From an uncultured Haemophilus sp. (lineage in GTDB: Bacteria; Pseudomonadota; Gammaproteobacteria; Enterobacterales; Pasteurellaceae): a DNA stretch of 6,008 nt. Shown here in pieces: positions 1-5,424 of the stretch. Positions within the stretch are counted from its first letter, which is position 1. Each line of letters begins with the position of its first letter. The stretch spans positions 1-6,008 of the forward strand of contig CABSZQ010000092.1 in assembly GCA_902482195.1 (NCBI GenBank). Reading direction: 5' to 3'. The position numbers and the translations under genes are program-made. The notes beneath the pieces are model-generated. The model did no database searches and was not told where the DNA came from. It saw only the letters and a program-made list of their open reading frames with translations.

Positions 1-35
1 GTGTAAATACAGCATAAGGTTGAATAGCTAAACAA

Positions 36-94
36 CTTAAGCTATCGTTTACAAGAACAATGAATATATTTATTGTTAAATCGTATAGTTTAAG
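36..94 (+). other. Long imperfect inverted repeat able to form a hairpin
   Basis: Seen in the sequence: the lower stem pairs 36-45 with 85-94 (10 pairs). It is followed by a bulged T84, two more pairs (46-47 with 82-83), a T48/T81 mismatch, two A-T pairs, an internal loop (51-55 against A78) and an upper stem pairing 56-64 with 69-77 (9 pairs) around a TATA loop. Two of the pairs, 41/89 and 62/71, are G-U in a + strand RNA and would be A-C mismatches in a - strand RNA, so the fold favours + strand transcription. No T-run follows on the + strand, so it is not a standard terminator. It lies upstream of the purC promoter and would not be in the purC message. It could be the end of an upstream transcript, a small RNA, a mobile-element remnant, or a chance product of AT-rich DNA. 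Confidence 0.4.
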
Positions 95-121
95 AAAAAT
101 TCTCTCATTGAAATGAAAAAA

Positions 122-137
122 AAGCAAACGTTTGCGC
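122..137. promoter_or_regulatory. PurR operator (PUR box) in front of purC
   Basis: The 16-bp site AAGCAAACGTTTGCGC matches the enterobacterial PUR box ACGCAAACGTTTGCGT at 14 of 16 positions, with a perfect 12-bp palindromic core GCAAACGTTTGC. It covers the -35 region of the purC promoter, where a bound repressor would block RNA polymerase. In E. coli, PurR with hypoxanthine or guanine represses the pur genes, including purC. That the same holds here is inferred from the site match and its position. Confidence 0.85.
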
Positions 138-154
138 AAAAAGTGCGGTATAAT
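126..154 (+). promoter_or_regulatory. purC promoter
   Basis: A perfect -10 box TATAAT lies at 149-154, about 40 bp before the purC start codon. At 17 bp spacing the -35 position (126-131, AAACGT) is a poor match and is covered by the PurR operator. The last T of the uptake signal at 141-149 is the first base of the -10 box, so three elements share about 30 bp. The transcription start would fall near 161. Confidence 0.65.
141..149 (+). repeat. DNA uptake signal sequence, forward
   Basis: Exact AAGTGCGGT core preceded by AAA and followed by AT-rich tracts, including GATTTTTTA at 162-170, as in the extended Haemophilus uptake consensus. It sits inside the purC promoter and overlaps the -10 box by one base. 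It is a Haemophilus-type signal rather than the ACAAGCGGT type of the Actinobacillus pleuropneumoniae branch. Confidence 0.9.
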
Positions 155-194
155 ACGCGCCGATTTTTTATTCTTATAATAAAAGGTGCAAACA

Positions 195-1055
195 ATGACA
201 CAACTTAGTCTAAAAAAAATCTATTCTGGGAAAGTGCGTGATCTTTATGAGATCGATGATAAACGGATGTTAATGCTAGCCAGTGACCGTTTGTCCGCAT
301 TTGATGTGATTTTAGATGATCCTATCCCACGCAAAGGTGAAATTCTGACTCAAATTTCCAATTTCTGGTTCAATAAGTTAGCTCATATTATGCCGAATCA
401 TTTTACAGGCGATTCAGTTTATGATGTGTTACCAAAAGAAGAAGCTGATTTAGTAAAAGATCGAGCAGTGGTATGTAAGCGTTTGAAACCAATTAAAATT
501 GAGTCTATCGTGCGTGGTTATTTAACAGGTAGCGGGCTAAAAGATTATAAGCAAACGGGCACCATTTGTGGTTTGAAATTACCAGAAGGATTAGTTGAGG
601 CAAGTAAATTACCAGAGCCGATTTTCACACCATCAAGTAAAGAAGAAGTAGGCAATCACGATATCAATATTAGCTATGAAGAATGTGAAAAAGCAATTGG
701 AGTAGAGTTGGCGGCACAAGTGAGAGAAAAAGCGATTGCGCTTTATACTGAGGCTGCCAAATATGCGCTGACTAAAGGCATTATTATTTGTGATACTAAA
801 TTTGAATTTGGTTTAGATGAAAATGGTACGCTCACTTTAATGGATGAGGTATTAACACCGGATTCTAGTCGTTTTTGGTCAGTTGATACTTATAAAGAAG
901 GCACAAATCCGCCCTCATTTGATAAGCAATTTGTACGAGATTGGTTAGAGCAAAGTGGTTGGAATAAACAACCGCCAGCGCCTAAAGTACCAAAAGAAGT
1001 GATTGAAAAAACAGTTGCTAAATACCAAGAGGCGTTGGATTTATTAACAAAATAA
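195..1055 (+). CDS. purC: Phosphoribosylaminoimidazole-succinocarboxamide synthase (SAICAR synthase)
   Basis: Cytoplasmic enzyme of purine synthesis that joins aspartate to CAIR using ATP to give SAICAR. The 286-residue protein has the family motifs in order: SGKVRDLY (11-18, nucleotide-binding start), ASDRLSAFD (29-37), RGYLTGSG (107-114), DTKFEFG (200-206) and [12 protein letters not shown] (217-228). The ATG at 195 is preferred over the in-frame GTG at 186 because AAAGG (182-186) lies 8 bases before it and the homologous region begins directly after it; the GTG would overlap this ribosome site. At 286 residues it is clearly longer than E. coli PurC (about 237) and resembles the longer form seen in yeast Ade1 and many other proteobacteria. 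A PurR box and strong -10 lie upstream and a terminator downstream, suggesting a single-gene unit. No frame damage. Confidence 0.97.
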   Translation: MTQLSLKKIYSGKVRDLYEIDDKRMLMLASDRLSAFDVILDDPIPRKGEILTQISNFWFNKLAHIMPNHFTGDSVYDVLPKEEADLVKDRAVVCKRLKPIKIESIVRGYLTGSGLKDYKQTGTICGLKLPEGLVEASKLPEPIFTPSSKEEVGNHDINISYEECEKAIGVELAAQVREKAIALYTEAAKYALTKGIIICDTKFEFGLDENGTLTLMDEVLTPDSSRFWSVDTYKEGTNPPSFDKQFVRDWLEQSGWNKQPPAPKVPKEVIEKTVAKYQEALDLLTK

Positions 1056-1057
1056 CA

Positions 1058-1086
1058 TTAACAATCTCCCTGCTATACTTTAGAAT
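1058..1086 (+). promoter_or_regulatory. Possible promoter for the yeeZ-like gene, embedded in the purC terminator
   Basis: TTAACA (1058-1063, 5 of 6) and TAGAAT (1081-1086, 5 of 6) are exactly 17 bp apart. An overlapping second candidate is the extended -10 TGCTATACT at 1071-1079, which lacks a good -35. Both overlap the terminator stem of purC. With the first, transcription would start near 1093, about 34 bases before the yeeZ start codon. Motif-based inference only. Confidence 0.4.
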
Positions 1087-1099
1087 AGCAGGGATTTTT
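1067..1099 (+). terminator. Intrinsic terminator of purC
   Basis: A perfect 10-bp stem (TCCCTGCTAT at 1067-1076 with ATAGCAGGGA at 1085-1094) closes an 8-base loop and is followed by TTTTT at 1095-1099. It begins 11 bases after the purC stop codon and separates purC from the next gene. Confidence 0.88.
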
Positions 1100-1126
1100 G
1101 CGGATAAAATTTGTGAATAAAAGAAA

Positions 1127-1957
1127 ATGAAATCTGTTGCGATAGTTGGTTTAGGTTGGTTAGGTTTACCGCTGGCGCTGCACTTAAAAGAACTTGGTTG
1201 GTGTGTAAAAGGCTCAAAACAATCCCCTGATGATGCTCAGAAATTGCATCAGCTAGGTATTGAAACTTATCCTTTTTCGCTTTCTGATGAAATGAAACGT
1301 TTACCAGACCATATTCGCCCTCTTTTTAATGTAGATGCTCTCATTATCACCCTACCACCTAGCAGTTTTTCTTCTCAACAGTATTGTGAATATCTTGCTT
1401 TTTTAACTAATCAAGCCAAGAAACAAGGTGTACAGCATTTGATTTTTACCAGTTCAACTTCTGTTTTTCCTAATATTTCGGGGCAATTTGATGAAAGTTC
1501 TCAACTTTCAGCTGAAACAGAAATGGGTAAAACACTGATACAAGCCGAGCAGTGCTTGTTCCAATCAGAAATATCTCATTGCGATATTCTTCGACTTGCA
1601 GGATTAATTGGTAAACAACGCCATCCGGTTAAATTCTTAGCAGGAAAACGCAATTTAAAACAGGGCAATTCGCCTGTTAATTTGGTGCATCTAGAGGATT
1701 GCATTCAAGCTATTACAGCCTTACTCATGAATCCAAATGGATTGCGAACTTACCATCTTTGCGCGCCAATTCATCCTACTCGAGCAGAATATTACACAAA
1801 AGCAGCAGTATTTTATGATTTATCCATACCACAATTTGAATGTAGTGATTCGGATCCGAAACGAATCATTATGGCAGATAAAATTTGTCGAGATTTAGGC
1901 TTCGCTTATCGTTATCCAAATCCCGATGATATGTTAGAAAAGCGCAGTGATTTTTGA
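1127..1957 (+). CDS. yeeZ: YeeZ-like NAD(P)-binding Rossmann-fold protein (atypical SDR), function unknown
   Basis: A 276-residue protein close to E. coli YeeZ (about 274) along its whole length. Visible are the N-terminal dinucleotide motif GLGWLG (8-13), a strand DALIITLPP (70-78), IFTSSTSVF (106-114), DILRLAGLIG (153-162), NLVHLEDCI (185-193) and DLGFAYRYPNP (256-266). The catalytic YxxxK of classical short-chain dehydrogenases is not evident: the expected region near 133-137 reads MGKTL. It may therefore bind a nucleotide without classical dehydrogenase chemistry. Substrate and pathway are unknown and position beside purC and argG does not settle them; in E. coli yeeZ lies next to the his operon. 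Cytoplasmic, with no signal peptide or membrane segment. The start is the first ATG with only a weak AAAAGA ribosome site, but MKSVAIVGLGWLG matches the family start. Its stop codon overlaps an uptake signal. Confidence 0.9.
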   Translation: MKSVAIVGLGWLGLPLALHLKELGWCVKGSKQSPDDAQKLHQLGIETYPFSLSDEMKRLPDHIRPLFNVDALIITLPPSSFSSQQYCEYLAFLTNQAKKQGVQHLIFTSSTSVFPNISGQFDESSQLSAETEMGKTLIQAEQCLFQSEISHCDILRLAGLIGKQRHPVKFLAGKRNLKQGNSPVNLVHLEDCIQAITALLMNPNGLRTYHLCAPIHPTRAEYYTKAAVFYDLSIPQFECSDSDPKRIIMADKICRDLGFAYRYPNPDDMLEKRSDF

Positions 1958-1965
1958 CCGCACTT
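1957..1965 (-). repeat. DNA uptake signal sequence, reverse, overlapping the yeeZ stop
   Basis: ACCGCACTT is the reverse complement of the AAGTGCGGT core; its first base is the last base of the yeeZ stop codon TGA (1955-1957). Upstream at 1939-1949, AAAAGCGCAGT resembles a degenerate forward copy (two differences from AAAAGTGCGGT), so the pair is an imperfect inverted repeat around an 8-base loop. It has the shape of a decayed uptake-signal terminator but is not a convincing one. Confidence 0.88.
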
Positions 1966-2005
1966 TTTAAAGACTCACTCACCATAACCACAATGAAGGA
2001 AATAA

Positions 2006-3343
<1,338 letters not shown>

Positions 3344-3363
3344 TTTTCTCCTTTAAATATAAA

Positions 3364-3372
3364 AAGTGCGGT
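3364..3372 (+). repeat. DNA uptake signal sequence, forward arm of the pair
   Basis: Exact AAGTGCGGT core forming the left arm of the terminator stem between argG and fur. Confidence 0.92.
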
Positions 3373-3380
3373 CGATTTTG

Positions 3381-3389
3381 ACCGCACTT
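3381..3389 (-). repeat. DNA uptake signal sequence, reverse arm of the pair
   Basis: Exact reverse complement ACCGCACTT, eight bases after the forward copy, forming the right arm of the terminator stem. Confidence 0.92.
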
Positions 3390-3404
3390 TTAGTAGAAAT
3401 AATA

Positions 3405-3441
3405 AAAAACCTTAGGTTTTAACCTAAGGTTTTTGTTTTTT
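3405..3441. terminator. Second bidirectional terminator, for fur and as backup for argG
   Basis: A 13-bp stem (3405-3417 with 3422-3434) around a four-base loop has the core AACCTTAGGTT/AACCTAAGGTT. On the + strand it is followed by a G and a T-run (3436-3441). On the - strand the A-run at 3404-3409 supplies the T-run after the fur stop codon, 15 bases beyond the end of fur. It serves both convergent units, and with the uptake-signal hairpin makes a double terminator. Confidence 0.85.
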
Positions 3442-3449
3442 AGCACAGA

Positions 3450-3884
3450 TTATTTTTTCTCTTCACATTTGTTGATATCGCTACATTTGCCGTAGAGATA
3501 TAAACTGTGTGCTTTTAATTTGATGCCATGTTGTTCACTGATTTCTTTTTGACGTTGTTCGATAATATTATCAGTAAACTCAAATACTTTGCCACAATCT
3601 TCACAGATAATGTGATCGTGGTGTTCTGTTGGCGCGAGCTCAAAAACAGATTTGTTGCCTTCAAAATTATGGCGAATCAAAATATGCGCTTCATCAAATT
3701 GGTTAAGCACGCGATATACAGTTGCAAGGCCAATATCACTGCCTTGCTCTAACAAGATTTTATATACTTCTTCAGCTGAGAAATGTTCATGTTTATGCTC
3801 TTGCATTAATGCAAGGATAGTGAGCCGAGGTTCAGTAATTTTTAATCCTGCTTTTTTGAGTAATTTGATGTTTTCTTCAGACAT
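3450..3884 (-). CDS. fur: Ferric uptake regulator Fur
   Basis: Iron-sensing dimeric repressor: with Fe(II) bound it sits on Fur boxes and blocks iron-acquisition genes. The 144-residue protein shows an N-terminal winged helix with GLKITEPRLTIL (13-24) and the recognition region GLATVYRVLNQF (52-63), then a C-terminal metal and dimer domain. Candidate metal ligands are E82, the H88-H89-x-H91 cluster (HHDH), the structural zinc pair CEDC (C94, C97), E109, H126 and the second cysteine pair C134 and C140. Length and motifs are typical. The ATG has AAGGGA (3890-3895 on the - strand) five bases upstream. It lies 33 bases after fldA with no terminator between, so it is probably read from the fldA promoter. 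That gap is too short for the upstream peptide gene uof known in E. coli. Confidence 0.98.
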   Translation of the reverse strand: MSEENIKLLKKAGLKITEPRLTILALMQEHKHEHFSAEEVYKILLEQGSDIGLATVYRVLNQFDEAHILIRHNFEGNKSVFELAPTEHHDHIICEDCGKVFEFTDNIIEQRQKEISEQHGIKLKAHSLYLYGKCSDINKCEEKK

Positions 3885-3917
3885 AATGTTCCCTTAAATT
3901 TGCTAAATTAGAGATGG

Positions 3918-4442
3918 TTAAGCTAATTCTGCTAAACACATTTCATCGTAGATTTGTTTTGTCCATTTCTCTACGCGTTCTGCAGTAAGTTCAGGTTGAC
4001 GATCTTCATCAATACATAAGCCGATAAAGTTTCCATCATCTAACAATGCCTTTGAGGATTCAAAGGTATAACCATCCGTTGGCCAGTTCCCTACGATAAT
4101 CGCACCGCGTGGTTCAACGATATCTCGTACTGTGCCGATCGCATCACAGAAATAATCTGCGTAGTCTTCCTGATCGCCACAGCCAAAGATACCGACTAAT
4201 TTGTCAGTAAAATCAATTTCTTCTAGAGTTGGGAAAAAATCATCCCAGTCAGCTTGTGCTTCACCGTAATACCAAGTTGGAATACCGAAAAGTAAAAAAT
4301 CATAACCTTCGATATCTTCTTTAGAGCTTTTTGCAATGTCACGAATATCAACGAGTTCGTTGCCTAATTGCTTTTGAATCATTTTTGCAATGTTTTCTGT
4401 ATTACCTGTGTCACTACCGTAAAATAAACCGACAACTGCCAT
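3918..4442 (-). CDS. fldA: Flavodoxin (long-chain, FMN-binding electron carrier)
   Basis: Small acidic cytoplasmic protein that carries single electrons on FMN and can stand in for ferredoxin when iron is short. The 174-residue protein has the phosphate loop GSDTGNTE (9-16), the 50s loop PTWYYG (55-60) with W57, and the 90s loop FGCGDQEDYADYF (86-98) with Y94, which together sandwich the FMN ring in this family. The segment from about 120 to 140 is the extra loop of long-chain flavodoxins. I chose the ATG at 4442: AAGGA (4450-4454) lies seven bases upstream and AVVGLFYGSDTG starts the fold directly. The frame runs 18 codons further upstream to another ATG, but that stretch contains the ribosome site and has no family similarity. 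Upstream lie an extended -10 promoter and a triple Fur-box-like array; fur follows 33 bases downstream. Confidence 0.97.
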   Translation of the reverse strand: MAVVGLFYGSDTGNTENIAKMIQKQLGNELVDIRDIAKSSKEDIEGYDFLLFGIPTWYYGEAQADWDDFFPTLEEIDFTDKLVGIFGCGDQEDYADYFCDAIGTVRDIVEPRGAIIVGNWPTDGYTFESSKALLDDGNFIGLCIDEDRQPELTAERVEKWTKQIYDEMCLAELA

Positions 4443-4477
4443 TGTTCTTTCCTTTTGAAATAAAATTAGGTGAGTAG

Positions 4478-4505
4478 AAAAAAGATGAGGGATCAAAGCC
4501 CCACA
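4478..4505 (-). promoter_or_regulatory. Weak hairpin plus T-run in the fldA leader, possible pause or attenuator
   Basis: On the - strand GGGG (4502-4499) can pair with TCCC (4492-4489) around a six-base loop. One mismatch and two more pairs extend the stem, and six T follow (4483-4478). The stem is short, so strong termination is unlikely; it may do nothing. It lies within the predicted 5' untranslated region of fldA. Confidence 0.2.
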
Positions 4506-4515
4506 ATTTGTGCGA

Positions 4516-4544
4516 ACTATAACATAAATGAATTCTCATTTGAA
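4516..4544 (-). promoter_or_regulatory. fldA(-fur) promoter
   Basis: On the - strand an extended -10, TGTTATAGT (hexamer TATAGT at 4521-4516), follows the -35 TTCAAA (4544-4539, 4 of 6) at 17 bp spacing. Transcription would start near 4509, giving a leader of about 67 bases. The first two units of the Fur-like array overlap or adjoin the -35 region. Confidence 0.6.
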
Positions 4545-4581
4545 TAGAATAATTCTCATTTAAAACGATTAATTCTTATTT
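4531..4581. promoter_or_regulatory. Triple Fur-box-like operator with 20-bp period
   Basis: AATTCTCATTT occurs at 4531-4541 and 4551-4561, and AATTCTTATTT at 4571-4581, each exactly 20 bp after the last. On the - strand the units read AAATGAGAATT, a typical Fur half-site. Around 4551 the site ATAGAAT-A-ATTCTCA agrees with the 7-1-7 Fur consensus TGATAAT-N-ATTATCA at 10 of 14 positions, with a perfect AGAAT-A-ATTCT core. The array covers the -35 side of the fldA promoter, and its third unit spells the last codons and stop of ybfF. A role as operator for fldA and fur, giving Fur autoregulation, is inferred. Confidence 0.65.
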
Positions 4582-5354
4582 AGAAACCTATCAATAGCAC
4601 GTATCACAAAATCAGGTTTTTCTGCATGAACCCAGTGCCCACAACCATTGATGGTGAAGGAGGTCGCATTCGGGAATTGTTTTAGAATGGTTTCGGTATA
4701 TTCAGGTTTAATATAAGATGAAAGCCCACCTTTGATGAAGAGTGTAGGCGTATTAGCGAAGACCTCTTGCCAATCCATTAGCTCCGCATAATGTTCAAAA
4801 AGTGCGGTCAAATTGAAACGAAAATATTCACTTGAAGACGGCTCAAAAGATTTCAACATAAATTGCACCACACTCGGATCGGCAATTTCAGTTTCTAAAA
4901 TAGGCTTAGCTTGTTGACGAGTTTGTGGCTGCGCTTTTTTCACGGCAAACAAACCACGAAACACATCATCATGTCCCGCACTGCTATTAGCCACAGGTGC
5001 AATATCAATGACAACTAATTTTTCCACACGCTGCGGCTGAAGTGCGGTCATTTTCATTGCTGTTTTTCCGCCCATTGAATGACCAATTAAGATCACTTTA
5101 TCTAATTGAAGGTGATCGATAAGTTGCCATACATCATCAGCCATGACATCGTAATTCATTGTTTCTGAATGAAAACTATGCCCATGATTACGTAAATCTA
5201 CGCGCAAAATATTATAGTTATCGCTAAATGCACGCGCGATGACACCAAGATTATTCATATCCCCAAATAAGCCGTGAATGAAAACTAAAGTGGGCGAATT
5301 AATTGATTGTTTTGCTTGGTGAAATTGATGGTTTAATAATTGGGAAGATGACAT
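4569..5354 (-). CDS. ybfF: Alpha/beta-hydrolase, YbfF-type esterase/thioesterase
   Basis: A 261-residue alpha/beta-hydrolase matching E. coli YbfF (about 254), which hydrolyses acyl esters and acyl-CoA; the natural substrate is unclear. The oxyanion motif HGLFGD is at 27-32, the nucleophile elbow GHSMGG at 91-96 (S93), the likely acid D117 in VIDIAP and the catalytic H240 in GCGHWVHAEKP. No signal peptide, so cytoplasmic. The ATG at 5354 is the only plausible start, because an in-frame stop lies seven codons upstream and the next Met is residue 33. It has no purine-rich ribosome site, however. No terminator follows, so read-through into fldA is possible. Two uptake signals lie inside the gene, both translated as Thr-Ala-Leu. 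It is divergent from seqA, as in E. coli. Confidence 0.93.
   Translation of the reverse strand: MSSSQLLNHQFHQAKQSINSPTLVFIHGLFGDMNNLGVIARAFSDNYNILRVDLRNHGHSFHSETMNYDVMADDVWQLIDHLQLDKVILIGHSMGGKTAMKMTALQPQRVEKLVVIDIAPVANSSAGHDDVFRGLFAVKKAQPQTRQQAKPILETEIADPSVVQFMLKSFEPSSSEYFRFNLTALFEHYAELMDWQEVFANTPTLFIKGGLSSYIKPEYTETILKQFPNATSFTINGCGHWVHAEKPDFVIRAIDRFLNKN
4800..4808 (+). repeat. DNA uptake signal sequence inside ybfF
   Basis: Exact AAGTGCGGT preceded by AAA and followed by CAAATTGAAACGAAAATATT, a very good match to the extended Haemophilus uptake consensus. On the coding (-) strand it reads ACC GCA CTT, giving Thr-Ala-Leu in the segment NLTALFEHY. Confidence 0.92.
5040..5048 (+). repeat. Second DNA uptake signal sequence inside ybfF
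   Basis: Exact AAGTGCGGT followed by CATTTTCATTGCTGTTTTT, matching the AT-rich extended consensus. It lies 240 bp from the other copy, in the same orientation and reading frame, and encodes Thr-Ala-Leu in KMTALQP just after the nucleophile elbow. Confidence 0.92.
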
Positions 5355-5363
5355 ATATTTTGC

Positions 5364-5392
5364 GTGAGAATTTGGTTAGAAATCGTTATAAT
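5364..5392 (+). promoter_or_regulatory. seqA promoter
   Basis: A perfect -10 TATAAT at 5387-5392 stands 17 bp after GTGAGA at 5364-5369 (4 of 6 to TTGACA). Transcription would start near 5399 and give a leader of about 26 bases. The complementary strand of the -10 region reads TATAAC (5390-5385), which could serve ybfF, but no -35 accompanies it. Confidence 0.6.
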
Positions 5393-5424
5393 GGACGAAA
5401 ATTTTAGCAAACGGAGAGAAAAAA

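Larger units (their letters stand above)
3362..3391. terminator. Uptake-signal-pair terminator between argG and fur
   Basis: Two uptake signals in opposite orientation, AAGTGCGGT (3364-3372) and ACCGCACTT (3381-3389), make a perfect 12-bp stem (3362-3373 with 3380-3391) with the 6-base loop GATTTT. The stem ends in AAAA on one side and TTTT on the other and so can act in both directions. Closely spaced inverted uptake signals serving as terminators downstream of genes are well known in Haemophilus. It begins 18 bases after the argG stop. Confidence 0.88.

Noticed and set aside
100..120. ATTCTCTCATT as a further Fur half-site before purC
   Set aside because: It differs from the fldA units by a two-base insertion and is single, with no reason for Fur control of purC.
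186..194. GTG start nine bases upstream of the purC ATG
   Set aside because: It would use part of the AAAGG ribosome site as coding sequence and adds three residues with no family support; the ATG at 195 is well spaced.
1..194. A - strand frame open from position 1 to beyond 200
   Set aside because: It has no ATG, would run through the PurR box and purC promoter, and encodes an unremarkable AT-driven peptide; I do not call a gene.
240..254. Pair of GATC sites 11 bp apart at the start of purC, as a SeqA target
   Set aside because: GATC pairs at short spacing also occur at 3203/3212 and 5091/5114; this is common in Dam-methylating genomes and no clustering stands out.
1954..1988. TTGACC ... 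CATAAC as an argG promoter
   Set aside because: Spacing is 23 bp, too long for a sigma-70 promoter, and TTGACC is part of the yeeZ stop and uptake signal.
3528..3897. Two + strand frames opposite fur
   Set aside because: Antisense shadows of fur, with implausible protein composition and no start signals.
3906..3928. Small inverted repeat AATTAG/CTAATT between fldA and fur
   Set aside because: Six A-T-rich pairs with an 11-base loop, no T-run, and overlap with the fldA end; likely chance.
4443..4496. 18-codon N-terminal extension of fldA
   Set aside because: It includes the ribosome site of the ATG at 4442, and known flavodoxins begin at the Met before the first strand.
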